Assembly (NCBI RefSeq): GCF_029504655.1
Contig: NZ_JAQFIL010000001.1
Coordinates: 7,226,001-7,290,000 of the forward strand
DNA length: 64,000 nt
Origin: Catalinimonas alkaloidigena
Lineage (GTDB): Bacteria; Bacteroidota; Bacteroidia; Cytophagales; Cyclobacteriaceae
Direction: 5' to 3'
Below are positions 46,695 through 56,039 of this stretch, piece by piece. Every line of letters begins with the position of its first letter. The stretch's first letter is position 1. The position numbers were made by a program, and so were the translations under genes. The notes under the pieces are model-generated. The model worked only from the letters and a program-made list of their open reading frames with translations. It had not been told where the DNA came from and did not search any database.

Positions 46695-46845
46695 GCCATC
46701 GCTGAAGTACTCGTTCTCCGGGTCGGAGCTTAGATTTTCAAGGGGAAGTACGGCGATGGAGTTCTTAACTATTTCAGGGCTATCATACTCAGATTAGCTA
46801 CAAGATAATCTTATTATACCCCCGAAAATAAGCAGAAAAGTTGAA

Positions 46846-47335
46846 TCACGCAGAGACTTCTACTTCATAATTAAACCTTAGAAAGCGTTTAGGATGTTTT
46901 TCAAAACTATATGTTACGATGGCAAGAGTAATGAAAAGTAAAAATGTTACAATTGCCATCAAGAAATGTTTGCCAACTACTCTAACAAACTGAAAAATAC
47001 TCGTACAGTTCAGTTTTTGTTCTTCGGGAAAATTTTCATTCTGGTAAATGTCTGCCCATTCAATCTTACCTTGATGTATTATCGCAAGAGATAATGCCGG
47101 AATATTATACGCTGACATTTTATTTGGTATGGTGCTGAAATTTTCCGGCTCTCCCCAAAACTTCACTTGCCCACGAACTCCGCTCTCTAATTGCGCTTTT
47201 CTTTCAACTGATTCTTCTAGGCTAATGCAACCTGTGTTAACGTTGTGGGTGCTGGAATCGTTGGAATCTGTGGGCAGGAAGGAACAAGAACCTATAAAAA
47301 ACCAAGACCAAAGATTGAAAAATTAATTTTTTCAC
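46846..47335 (-). pseudogene. Broken serine beta-lactamase-family gene
   Basis: Three segments suggest a lipoprotein serine hydrolase. A signal (KKLIFQSLVLVF from GTG 47335) is shifted out of frame at an A6/T6 run (47296-47301) from the lipobox segment IGSCSFLP. That is in frame with EESVERKAQLESG and with the N-terminal domain start KMSAYNIPALSLAIIHQGKIEW. The part holding the SxxK catalytic site is missing: after TSIFQF an unrelated hydrophobic helix and tail follow. Both a frameshift and an internal deletion are therefore present. Confidence 0.6.
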
Positions 47336-47397
47336 AAGTAGCTTCCTATGCTTAATCTCGACCATATTTTTTTATCTAATTTTTTTCAGATTCCATT

Positions 47398-48360
47398 TTA
47401 GGGATTCTGTTGTTCTAGCCATTTTAAAATTGCTTGATTTGTTTCTTTTGGCTTTTCTTGCTGAATCCAATGACCACAATCTAAGCTAACCACATCCAAA
47501 TTTGGTACGAAACCTTTCAAGCTTTGAGCCTTCGGAATCAAATCTCGATCACCATATATCATCAATGTCGGTTGTAGAATCATTGGCTTCACGTCTGCCA
47601 ATAAATGCCAATTGCGGTCAAGGTTTCTGTACCAATTTATACTCCCTGTAAACCCTGATGACTCGAAAGCGGAGACAAAAACGGACAGTTCGTTGTCATC
47701 CATTATGGGCTCACCAAGTGGTTTATCTGCTCTAGCAAGATTAATCATTAACATTCCTGGCTCTGGCGGTGCGGGAGGTACATTCTTGCGAAACAGGTTA
47801 CGAAGAAAACGATATGTATTCTCTTTCAATATAGCATCTGCCACCCCCGGTTGTCTATTGAAGTGGACAAAATAGAAGTCCTCTCCAAAAACCTCTTCCA
47901 TAAACTCAATCCAAGGCTTTTCTCCTCTCTCTTGATAAGGTAAGGCCAAATTTATCACTTTATTTACCTTCTCAGGATGTAATATTGCAAGATTCCAAAC
48001 CACATTTGCACCCCAATCATGACCAACAAAAGTAGCATCTTGATATCTATAATAATTGAGTAATGCAACCAGGTCTCCTGTTAAGTGTTCTATGTCATAT
48101 TCTGTTACTTTGGTCGGACAAGATGAGTTTCCATAACCTCTTTGGTTGGGAACAATAACATGGTAACCAGCTTTGACAAGTGCTGGGATTTGATAACGCC
48201 AAGAAAACGCATGCTCTGGAAAGCCATGGCAAAGCACAATAGGTTTGCCTACATTTTGTTTCCCTGCTTCAAATACTTCAAGCTCAACATCATTGACTGG
48301 AATCATTGTTGGCTCTGGAAACTCGATTGCATTAAGACTAGTGTTTGTTACGTTTGTCAT
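47398..48360 (-). CDS. Alpha/beta hydrolase, epoxide hydrolase-like (320 aa)
   Basis: The protein has the oxyanion motif HGFPE (45-49), the nucleophile elbow GHDWGA with Asp115, a lid with the Tyr-containing segment INWYRNLDRNW, the acid in MIYGDRDLI and the catalytic His in CGHWIQQEKP (about 297). Asp in the nucleophile position separates epoxide hydrolases and haloalkane dehalogenases from Ser esterases. Length fits soluble epoxide hydrolases. No signal peptide is seen, so it is probably cytoplasmic. It is followed by the pseudogene at 46846 and preceded by a beta-lactamase-family gene in the same direction. Confidence 0.85.
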   Translation of the reverse strand: MTNVTNTSLNAIEFPEPTMIPVNDVELEVFEAGKQNVGKPIVLCHGFPEHAFSWRYQIPALVKAGYHVIVPNQRGYGNSSCPTKVTEYDIEHLTGDLVALLNYYRYQDATFVGHDWGANVVWNLAILHPEKVNKVINLALPYQERGEKPWIEFMEEVFGEDFYFVHFNRQPGVADAILKENTYRFLRNLFRKNVPPAPPEPGMLMINLARADKPLGEPIMDDNELSVFVSAFESSGFTGSINWYRNLDRNWHLLADVKPMILQPTLMIYGDRDLIPKAQSLKGFVPNLDVVSLDCGHWIQQEKPKETNQAILKWLEQQNP

Positions 48361-48418
48361 TTTTTTTATTGTTTAAAACGTTTTGGCTAAACTGCGTTTT
48401 AATGCCTTTTGTGCATTG

Positions 48419-49456
48419 CTATGAGCTTTTCTGCCTTTTCAGTATTTTGACAATTCTATTATTGATGATTTCTGACAAATTCCAATTGTACAGTTTAGGG
48501 TCGGTGGTACTGTAAAACTCAATAATAACAGCATCAAGGTCTTTGTGATATTTTGCGAAACTCTGATATCCCGGAACCCAACCGGCATGCTCATACTCGT
48601 AAACGGAGGAATAGATTTCTTGCTCTCCTTCATCAAATACAGATCCATCGTTTAATGCCCTTAGGAATGTCCCCACGTCTTCTGCGGTGGCATGCATGCC
48701 ATAATCGTTTGTCTTTAAATCATGAGGATATCCTACATGATAGCCACTCATTACATTGTCTATATTTACTTCACTTAGCGAAGCGAAGGTATGGTTAAGA
48801 TTTAGCGGTATTAGAATTTCTTCCTGAATGAATTGAAAGTTCTCATAACCCAGAATGTCATCCATTATCTTATTAATTAACAGGTAATTCGTATTACAAT
48901 ATTCGTAGTCTTCACCGGGTTCAAAGTTGGCCGGCTTGCCCTGAATCAATGCAAGACTTTCTTCATAGGTCTCGGTTGGAGTTGCCCAAAAGTTCGGCGC
49001 GTCCGTAAAATTGGGAATGCCACTTCTATGCTGAATCATCAACCTCAAGGTAATATTCTCAGCGTTTTCAATTCTTCCTACAAGCTCCGGTAAATAATCT
49101 GCGATGGTTTTATCCAAAGAAAGACGTTCATCACTTACCAATTTGGTGACAGCCACAGCGTCGTATAGCTTGCTGATGCTGGCAATCTTAAATAGTGCGT
49201 CAGGTTTGGCAGGTATCTCAGATTCTCTATTATGCCATCCGGAAGCAAAATACTGAGGTGGTTTACCAGTCTGGTCTATATAGACAACCATTCCTTCAAA
49301 TCCATGACCAATGGCCTCATCTAACTGTTCTTGAACCGTATCCGGTAGCGGAAGTATCCACGCCTTTACCAAAAGCCATGGTACAAAGAACAGGGAGATG
49401 ATTGTGCCTACGAGCAGTACAGCCTGGGTGATTCGTTTTGATCTTTGCCTGGTCAT
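48419..49456 (-). CDS. Serine hydrolase, beta-lactamase/class C family (345 aa)
   Basis: An N-terminal hydrophobic helix (about 10-32) anchors or exports the protein. The catalytic SxxK is SISK (Ser93-Lys96), and YCN in DYEYCNTNY is the second motif. The family commonly hydrolyses D-amino-acid peptides or esters rather than beta-lactams. Its start is 4 bp after the stop of the DUF4386-like gene, indicating an operon. Substrate unknown. Confidence 0.8.
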   Translation of the reverse strand: MTRQRSKRITQAVLLVGTIISLFFVPWLLVKAWILPLPDTVQEQLDEAIGHGFEGMVVYIDQTGKPPQYFASGWHNRESEIPAKPDALFKIASISKLYDAVAVTKLVSDERLSLDKTIADYLPELVGRIENAENITLRLMIQHRSGIPNFTDAPNFWATPTETYEESLALIQGKPANFEPGEDYEYCNTNYLLINKIMDDILGYENFQFIQEEILIPLNLNHTFASLSEVNIDNVMSGYHVGYPHDLKTNDYGMHATAEDVGTFLRALNDGSVFDEGEQEIYSSVYEYEHAGWVPGYQSFAKYHKDLDAVIIEFYSTTDPKLYNWNLSEIINNRIVKILKRQKSS

Positions 49457-49460
49457 CGTA

Positions 49461-50186
49461 TCATATTTTTTCGCGACTATGCACTTGTATGAGTTCCTTC
49501 TTGACAGAATGGAATTGTGGCGATGCTACATTCCTGCTGCGTATCAATAACCAAAGGGCAAAAGCCAACTCTCCCACTGCCATCGGTAGGCTGAGCAAGG
49601 TTTCCAATTGATCAATAAGCCGTGCTCCCGGAAATAGCCATTTGCCTGTATGGACAAATAAATAGCTGAATCCAGCAAATAGTAGTAGCCAGCCAAAGAT
49701 ACGCGGAATATTTTGAGATAGTAGTGACAAATAAGCCAATGCTAGCAAATGCAGTCCAAAGACGATCAGCCCTGCCGACCAGATTTCCTCAAAAGACGCA
49801 AACTGCTGCATCACCTGAAGTGCCGCTGCTTGATCAGGATTATTGAGTAACGGAAGCAGGTAGACAAGTTGGGCGATAGCCACTGCCAGCCAACCGCTAT
49901 ACACCAGCCGCAGGCCGGAAGAGAGCAAAGATAGTGAGCGGTGAACGTGCTTAAAGTAATGATACAACGCCCAGCAAACGACCAGGTCGCAGACTAGCAC
50001 TACTACCCAGGCAAGTATGCCTGCTTTGAGCAGTCCAGGTGAATTTTGGACATTTTGCACAGTTGTTTGTGCGTCATCTGCCAAAAGGCTGCTCTGCACA
50101 TAACCGTAGGCAAAGCCTGCTGCTACCGCCATGAGAAGGATGGCGATGGCGGCGATAAGTCCGAAGGGTTTGCGATTTTCAGTCAT
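49461..50186 (-). CDS. DUF4386-like membrane protein (241 aa)
   Basis: The ATG at 50186 (MTENRKPFGLIAAI) is preferred over the longer frame to 50369, whose extra 61 residues look non-coding. The product has six to seven hydrophobic helices, with a short loop containing LLNNPDQA typical of DUF4386. These multipass proteins have no known function. The beta-lactamase-family gene follows 4 bp later, so the two are likely co-expressed. Confidence 0.7.
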   Translation of the reverse strand: MTENRKPFGLIAAIAILLMAVAAGFAYGYVQSSLLADDAQTTVQNVQNSPGLLKAGILAWVVVLVCDLVVCWALYHYFKHVHRSLSLLSSGLRLVYSGWLAVAIAQLVYLLPLLNNPDQAAALQVMQQFASFEEIWSAGLIVFGLHLLALAYLSLLSQNIPRIFGWLLLFAGFSYLFVHTGKWLFPGARLIDQLETLLSLPMAVGELAFALWLLIRSRNVASPQFHSVKKELIQVHSREKI

Positions 50187-50462
50187 TATGTTTTGATTTA
50201 ATGGGTTATTACCGCTCATCCTGCTTATTGTCATTGTGAGTTGCCTACTTCGGTCAGTGTATGTGTAGTGGCAGATTTCGGAGCCACTCGCTATCAACAA
50301 ACCGAAATGAGGCTGCTGCGAGCTACAAATCTTGAGGTTTGCTACTACGCTCGCTATTAGGTATGACACATTGTTAGCATTTTTTTGGATCTTTCTAGTC
50401 TAGTTTTCTATGCTAAAAATATTGACCTAAATAGCAGGTAAAATTAACTGCTTTATACAGCT

Positions 50463-51056
50463 TTATTTGGGTTTTGAATAGTCGATTAATTCCTCTGCGT
50501 ACGAGAACTCACCTTGATTCTGAGTGAGTTTTATGAAATTTTTTATAGCAGGTGCATACAACCAAACTTCCTCTTCATTTGCGCTATACCCTCTGGAATT
50601 CGAGGTTTTACCTGTGTATTTAATCGTATAGGCCATGAACGTTCCAGCTGCTACCGTTTCTTCCTGGTAGGATAATACTTCAGCATCTTGACTTTGGTTT
50701 CCCGTTGTTCCATCTTGACTTGTCCAGTTGTTCTCATATTTCCACTTTTTGCCCACTTCCAAAGGCCAGTCGTACTTAGGTGTTTCGCTTTCATCCGGCT
50801 TCACAATGTCAGTAACGGGAATGGTGTCATTTCCGATTGTCATACCTAAAACTCCATTAACACTGACTATTTCTCTTGTCTCTTCTCCATCAGAGCGTAC
50901 TTCTCCTTCCGTCGTTACGCCCTTATATTTCCAAACCCATTTTTCACCAACTTGATAATCAGCTAAAGTTGGTTGTTGCGTGATACCAGAATTTGCAGGG
51001 CCGCTGCAAGCACCAAGCATTACTAGCGCAATAAATATTACAATTTGACTTTTCAT
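50463..51056 (-). CDS. Lipoprotein of unknown function (197 aa)
   Basis: The lipobox LGAC (Cys at residue 17) ends a clear signal peptide. The mature part starts with a Gly/Thr linker, then WVWKYKGVTTEGEV and WKYENNWTSQDG repeats of aromatic-rich beta strands, suggesting a single beta-barrel or immunoglobulin-like fold. Related lipoproteins in Bacteroidetes are uncharacterised. It stands alone, with about 275 bp upstream of the DUF4386 gene's start. Confidence 0.6.
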   Translation of the reverse strand: MKSQIVIFIALVMLGACSGPANSGITQQPTLADYQVGEKWVWKYKGVTTEGEVRSDGEETREIVSVNGVLGMTIGNDTIPVTDIVKPDESETPKYDWPLEVGKKWKYENNWTSQDGTTGNQSQDAEVLSYQEETVAAGTFMAYTIKYTGKTSNSRGYSANEEEVWLYAPAIKNFIKLTQNQGEFSYAEELIDYSKPK

Positions 51057-51626
51057 GATAAAATATATTTTAAATGTGCTTACTTTTCTTTAGTTTCTTT
51101 TTCCAGCTTGTTCAGTCAGTTCTTTGATAAATGCTGAAGGATTGAATATGCGTAGTGTAGGATTTCAGTGTACTTTAATAGCAAACAGCTACGTTGTTTA
51201 TTAAATGTTATAAAATTCAAATTAGCTAAACCGCTTGCATTACGCATATTTATTATGTGCGCCTTGAATGGTGGATATAGCGCATGAAGTGGAGCGTTCC
51301 AAAGGGTGAAAGCCGCCGGGGCCCGGCCGCCGGGGCCCGGTCCCGTAGGCAGGGGAGTCGTTACCCCAAGCCAAGCAAGTGGCAAAGTGTCTCGTTCTGA
51401 ATAAAGCTTAAACTTTTTGTGTGATAATCCTTCAATAGGTTTACAAACATAATTAAATCCTGAATTTAGTTTACATTTACTTTGCAGTCTAAAGTGGAAG
51501 CAGACGCTGCCGCATGGCGTCCACTGAGGAGCAACCTGCTAGGAATAAGACTGTCAACCGTCTACACGATTGGGCATGGTTTCTAGCTTATATAGTTAAT
51601 TTCTTTGTGATGGGTATAACCATAAA
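51057..51626. other. Gene-poor stretch with GC-rich tandem repeat
   Basis: No supported gene is found. An ORF of 89 codons on the minus strand (51116-51385) spans a GC-rich repeat and has no family support. A perfect 14-bp tandem repeat GCCGCCGGGGCCCG lies at 51312-51339 and is followed by a further partial unit. The rest is moderately AT-rich. Confidence 0.5.
51312..51339. repeat. GC-rich 14-bp tandem repeat
   Basis: GCCGCCGGGGCCCG occurs twice in direct tandem (51312-51325 and 51326-51339), and each unit contains the palindrome CGGGGCCCG. Such GC-rich palindromic DNA is unlike the rest of the region. Confidence 0.7.
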
Positions 51627-52037
51627 CTATGACTTCGTGTCCTGCTTCCAAGTGACTGCTAGATAAATAATTATTAAACCGGTACTTATCTCAAAGAAGC
51701 TAAAGAACATATAGTGAAGTGTACCCCCCATAGTCACCGTAAAGGCTTGAATTGAAGTCGTAATGATGCCTGCAACAATATTGAAATATTTGTTTAGTCT
51801 GAAAGTTAAGTACCTAGACAGGACAATCATGATCATAGGAATTTGCATCACAACGGAGAAAGCTAATAAAAACTCTTCAGTTATCTTCATGCCACCTACG
51901 TCACCAGATAAAAATGCTTCTAAGTAACTGGAAAGGTGTAAAGTAAACACATCACAATAGATATAATTTAGTGTTAGGTAAATCCAAAGCAGAGATAATA
52001 GATTCTTACGTTTTCCATCCCATTCAAAAATTTTCAT
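51627..52037 (-). CDS. Small four-helix membrane protein (136 aa)
   Basis: The start at 52037 (MKIFEWDGKRK) is preferred to 52070, because the preceding codons look like leader sequence. Four hydrophobic helices separate short polar loops, including YCDVFTLHLSSYLEAFLSG between the first two and MGGTLHYMFFS before the last. This is the pattern of a DUF6326-like family of unknown function. No signal peptide apart from the first helix. The next gene in transcription order is separated by more than 400 bp. Confidence 0.6.
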   Translation of the reverse strand: MKIFEWDGKRKNLLSLLWIYLTLNYIYCDVFTLHLSSYLEAFLSGDVGGMKITEEFLLAFSVVMQIPMIMIVLSRYLTFRLNKYFNIVAGIITTSIQAFTVTMGGTLHYMFFSFFEISTGLIIIYLAVTWKQDTKS

Positions 52038-52161
52038 AGCATTGTTTTTATAATTAATGATGCCCAACATAACGACAGCGTAATATTGCAGCTATGTTCT
52101 ATAAATTAGAATTATATGTAACATACGGTAGATTCAAAATGAATATTCATGATCCTTATTT

Positions 52162-53151
52162 TTAGGCAGTGACGATGACAACATTTCCTTTCTTGTGCCC
52201 CAGTTCAATATACCGGTGGGCTTCGGCAAGCTTTTCTAAGGGAAACTGCCGGTCTATCACCGGTTTCAGCTTCCCGTCCCGGTAGATACTAAGCAGTTCG
52301 GAAAGCATGTCCCTCAGTTCATCAACCGACTTCAGACCAGTGGCAGCAAATTTGGCTTTCTTTTTTCCGAATAGCGAAGTACGTATCATTTCTAGCAGTA
52401 GCGGGAACTTCAGGACCGGCGAAAGGTACATGCCATAAGGTTTGAGCACCTGTTTGCTTTTGCTGAAGGTGCTTTTGCCTACTGTGTCGTAGATAAAATC
52501 GTATTTTTCATCCAATTGGGTAAAATCCTGCTGCCGGTAGTCAATGACATGGTCGGCACCCAGAGATTTGACCAAGCCTACATTGCCGGTGCTGCATACG
52601 CCGGTGACTTCCGCGCCGAAGTATTTGGCTAATTGGACCGCAGCACTGCCCAGGCTACCGGCCGCTCCGTTGATCAGCACTTTTTCACCGGCTTGTATCT
52701 GCGCGATTTCTTTTAGAAAGTTGATGGAGGTAAGAGGGCCATCGCAGAAACTGGCTGCCTCTTCATAGCGCATATTGTCGGGCATGGGCAGGATGACGCC
52801 CTGCTCGGCTATGGCGACATACTCGGCATTGGTGCTGAAGCTCAGGGTGGTTTCTCCGAATACCCTTTCTCCAATTTTGAAAGACTTCACCGCTTCACCG
52901 ACCGATTCCACCACTCCCGCAAAGCCGGTCCCGGGAATTGGATTCTTGGGCTTTTTCAGTCCGTTAAAGAGGCGGCCGATATAGGGCTTGCCACTGAGCA
53001 TCATGCTGTCGGCTCGGGTGGCTGAACTGGCGTAGACTTTCACCAGTATTTCATCGGGCTTGGGTTCAGGTCTGCTTACCCGGCTGAGTTGTAGTACTTC
53101 GGCACTTCCGTAACCGGTGGCGAGAACGGCTTTCATCTGTATAGTTTTCAT
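52162..53151 (-). CDS. MDR family NAD(P)H-dependent quinone/zinc-type oxidoreductase
   Basis: The start at 53151 (MKTIQMKAVLATGYG) is preferred over 53205, because the 18 extra residues lack family support and the resulting 329-residue length fits quinone reductases. The N-terminal GroES-like domain contains GTGFAGVVESVGEAV. The Rossmann motif is INGAAGSLGSAAVQLAKYFGA, with VTGVCSTGN as the dinucleotide-binding edge. Zinc ligands of classical alcohol dehydrogenases are not seen, which favours an NADPH:quinone or enone reductase. A TolB-TPR-AraC regulator gene lies just upstream in the same direction. Confidence 0.85.
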   Translation of the reverse strand: MKTIQMKAVLATGYGSAEVLQLSRVSRPEPKPDEILVKVYASSATRADSMMLSGKPYIGRLFNGLKKPKNPIPGTGFAGVVESVGEAVKSFKIGERVFGETTLSFSTNAEYVAIAEQGVILPMPDNMRYEEAASFCDGPLTSINFLKEIAQIQAGEKVLINGAAGSLGSAAVQLAKYFGAEVTGVCSTGNVGLVKSLGADHVIDYRQQDFTQLDEKYDFIYDTVGKSTFSKSKQVLKPYGMYLSPVLKFPLLLEMIRTSLFGKKKAKFAATGLKSVDELRDMLSELLSIYRDGKLKPVIDRQFPLEKLAEAHRYIELGHKKGNVVIVTA

Positions 53152-53273
53152 CCTGATGGTTTTTTTGGTTTGACTTCTGTTTGATGATGTTTCAAAGTAA
53201 GTCAAAGCTGCTGAGCGGGCTGTTCTGAAAAGCAGGGAAAGGGTTCCGGATTATAAATACGAACCAGAAAAGA

Positions 53274-55073
53274 TCAGGATTTGCTTTTGACGAAGGCGCT
53301 GGGCGTCATGCCGGTTTCTTTTTTGAAGAAAGTATTGAAAACCGTTTTGGAGTTGAAGCCGCTTTCATAAGCCAGGCCCAGCAGGGAGATGTGGTGATTG
53401 GCATCATCCAATGCCAGCTGTTTAAAATGTGCTACCCGGTAGTGGTTGACAAACTCATTGAAGTTTTTGCCCATTTTTTCGTTTAACAGCCAGGATAGCT
53501 GGTTAGGGTGGATTTCCACCTGCTCGGCCAATAGCCGCAGGCTCAGGCTGGGGTTGAGGTAAGGGCGTTCATTTTCTACAAAATCCAGCAGATTTTCCTG
53601 GTAAGCATTCGCGGTCGCTTGATCCAGCAGTGGATCTTTCTTTTCATCTGCTTCAGTTTCTTGTCCAATGGCCGGATAGAGCTGTTGATGAAAGCTGGTG
53701 TAACGGGCATCCTGCTTTAGCGCCTGAGCCAGCGGATCAGAGAAGCTCAACAGAAAAATGGATGATTTCAGCTTCAGGGCTTTTTTCAGCCAGTCAAAGG
53801 CTTCATCAAAGCGGTTTTGCTGTACATAGGCCAGAAAAAGGTAAGTATGGGCCTGGAAAGAGGTATTGTGCTCTGCACCTGACTTCAGCTTAGGCAGGTA
53901 GGCCTCCGTTTTCGCCTGATCTCCCCGCATGATGCTGGCCAGACAGTTAATCCCCAGCTTTTCGTCGGGTATGGTGATTTCCGGAGGCATACTTTCCAGG
54001 AGGGAAGTGGCTTTATCAAATTCCTTCAGCATCAGCAGGCAGTAAGCTTTGACAATCAGGGCCGGTAGGTTTTTAGGGTTTTTGTCCAGAAGAGCCTCCA
54101 ACTGTTGCCGGGCTGAGGCGAATTCCTTAGCACGGTACGCATAGTAAGCTTTGTAAAAAAGCGTCTCCTGGTTGAGCGGATCTATCGCAAGCGCAAGTTG
54201 GAGGTGGTGCAGGGCTTTATCCATATTTCCACAAAGCATGTAGAGAAAGGACATATACTGCTGGGCTTCCGGATAGTTGGGCTTCAGTTTCACCGCCCGG
54301 AAGGTATGTCGGGCAGCTTCCGCAAAATTACAGTCGGTGAAGAATGCCAGGTTGGCCAGTTGATAATGTACACCGGCATTCTCCGGATCCAGTTCGTATG
54401 CTTTATGCGTATAAGTCACCGCCTGCTGCCAGGCTTCCTGCCGGGGCATAAATTCGGTAGTAGCCATAAAGCCGTAGGCATCGGCCAGCCCCACGTAAGA
54501 CTCGGTATGCTGCGGATCCATCTGAATCACCTGCTCAAAAAGGCCGATAGCTGTCCGTACGTCCTGGGGGTTCCACTTGTTGAAATAGTACTTCGCTTTG
54601 AGTGAAAGGGCATAGGCATCCAGCCTATCGGTCTGCCGGTTGACCAGGTGGTCGGCGATCTCAAAGTGCCCGAACTGCTCCCGCAGTTTTTCGGCGATCA
54701 GCAGGCTGATCTCATCCTGCACCTCAAAAATATTTTCCAGCTTACGGTCCCAGGACTCCGACCAGAAGTGAAAATCTTCTGCCGCCTCTATTAGCTGGGC
54801 GGTGATACGCACCATTCCGTGTGCTACCCTGACGCTGCCCTCCAGCACGATGGCCACTTTTAGCTGCGCGGCAATTTCCTTCAGGGGAACGTCTTTGTTT
54901 TTGAAAAAGAAAGAAGAAGTGCGGGAGATGACTTTCAGCTGTTCAATCTTGGCCAGCGCATTGATGATCTCTTCGGTGATGCCATCGCTGAAGTACTCGT
55001 TCTCCGGGTCAGAGCTAAAGTTTTTGAAGGGTAGTACGGCGATAGAATTTCCGGTCATATTATCGGATAACAT
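53274..55073 (-). CDS. TolB-N / TPR / AraC-type transcriptional regulator
   Basis: A 599-residue protein. The TolB-like N-terminal domain is complete (SIAVLPFKNFSSDPENEYFSDG, about 10-31, and VLEGSVRVAHGMVRI). TPR-like repeats span about 150-450, and an AraC-type helix-turn-helix occupies about 495-599 (with GLAYESGFNSKTVFNTFFKKETG). It has no membrane segment. It closely parallels the shorter gene at 44988-46694, pointing to duplication. The oxidoreductase gene downstream (start 122 bp away) is the obvious candidate target. Confidence 0.85.
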   Translation of the reverse strand: MLSDNMTGNSIAVLPFKNFSSDPENEYFSDGITEEIINALAKIEQLKVISRTSSFFFKNKDVPLKEIAAQLKVAIVLEGSVRVAHGMVRITAQLIEAAEDFHFWSESWDRKLENIFEVQDEISLLIAEKLREQFGHFEIADHLVNRQTDRLDAYALSLKAKYYFNKWNPQDVRTAIGLFEQVIQMDPQHTESYVGLADAYGFMATTEFMPRQEAWQQAVTYTHKAYELDPENAGVHYQLANLAFFTDCNFAEAARHTFRAVKLKPNYPEAQQYMSFLYMLCGNMDKALHHLQLALAIDPLNQETLFYKAYYAYRAKEFASARQQLEALLDKNPKNLPALIVKAYCLLMLKEFDKATSLLESMPPEITIPDEKLGINCLASIMRGDQAKTEAYLPKLKSGAEHNTSFQAHTYLFLAYVQQNRFDEAFDWLKKALKLKSSIFLLSFSDPLAQALKQDARYTSFHQQLYPAIGQETEADEKKDPLLDQATANAYQENLLDFVENERPYLNPSLSLRLLAEQVEIHPNQLSWLLNEKMGKNFNEFVNHYRVAHFKQLALDDANHHISLLGLAYESGFNSKTVFNTFFKKETGMTPSAFVKSKS

Positions 55074-55206
55074 TGTGGCTTATCAGATTAGACGACAGAA
55101 TGTCGTCAGTTCTTGCAGTAGATCCTGATGACGATAACCAAAAATACGCAGAAAAAAGGAAATTTTTAGGTTTGGTTAGATTCTTAAAGAACAAATATTC
55201 GCAGCT

Positions 55207-55908
55207 CTACACCTTAGCGCAACTCTGTGGATGAGTATTTTTTAAGCCTCCTTCAAAATCACTATCATCAATTTGACCTAGATAGCTTAGTGCTTTGTCT
55301 ACCTGGCTACCGCTTCCGGTAAGCAGCCATTGCATCCACTTTTTGTTGATATTATTTAGACGGATTGCTTTCAGTATTACTAGAGAGATTATTTCTAGTA
55401 TAATGGTTATAAGGCCGAAAGCGGCAACGAAGTCCATGCTTACGATAGTAGTTAAGTCAAAATCAAATATCGCTCTGGTAGCAAATACCCCAACAAAGGG
55501 CGCAAAAGGAAGTAGCCAGGCGGCCAGTCGCAAATTATCCACTGCCAAAGATTTTGCTTGAGCGAGCGATCGCTGAATCTTGGCCACCGGAGCATCGTAA
55601 TCCATAAACAGTATCTTGCTTAGTAGCCGAATGGATAGTAGTGTATATAACACCGAAAAGATGGTTACAACACTTCCGGAAAAAGCGAAGTACCATGTTT
55701 CCCGGTGCTCTACGACAAAGTATGCCCCGTAGGAAGATACTACAAGAAAAAATACTAGGGTGCTAACTGGCAGAAAAAGTAGCTTCTTCAGAGCCAACTC
55801 AGCCTGGTGTAGCTTTACTTCTTTCTGAAGAGTCTGATACAGCTCTTGGCTTTTAGCCGATTGGTTTTCCTTCAGGTCTGAGGTTTTTTGAGTTTCTGAG
55901 GTTTTCAT
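55207..55908 (-). CDS. Membrane protein with coiled N-terminus (233 aa)
   Basis: A polar, coiled N-terminal part (about 1-35, Gln/Glu/Lys-rich) leads to five hydrophobic helices (about 43-65, 70-95, 130-150, 155-180 and nearby). A cytoplasmic C-terminal tail contains an AALSYLGQIDD-like segment. No family recognised. It is transcribed in the same direction as the next small membrane protein gene, with about 131 bp between them. Confidence 0.55.
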   Translation of the reverse strand: MKTSETQKTSDLKENQSAKSQELYQTLQKEVKLHQAELALKKLLFLPVSTLVFFLVVSSYGAYFVVEHRETWYFAFSGSVVTIFSVLYTLLSIRLLSKILFMDYDAPVAKIQRSLAQAKSLAVDNLRLAAWLLPFAPFVGVFATRAIFDFDLTTIVSMDFVAAFGLITIILEIISLVILKAIRLNNINKKWMQWLLTGSGSQVDKALSYLGQIDDSDFEGGLKNTHPQSCAKV

Positions 55909-56039
55909 TTTATTGTTCGTTAAAAGTTCGTATTTCTTAAGTTTTAATGTTCGTTTGATAGTCGTCTACTCTATGATTCGCGCTACCTTTCAGAAAATCA
56001 CACCTGGCTACTTAATTTTTTCCCATCAAAAACCGGCGC

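Noticed and set aside
50187..50369. N-terminal 61-residue extension of the DUF4386-like protein
   Set aside because: The extension is unlike the family and the ATG at 50186 begins a normal first segment.
51116..51385. Minus-strand 89-codon ORF
   Set aside because: It runs through a GC-rich tandem repeat that gives low-complexity Gly/Pro/Ala sequence.
48361..52161. An integron-like cassette array
   Set aside because: Short GTTA- and YAAC-like words occur near gene ends, but no paired attC structure or integron integrase is present.
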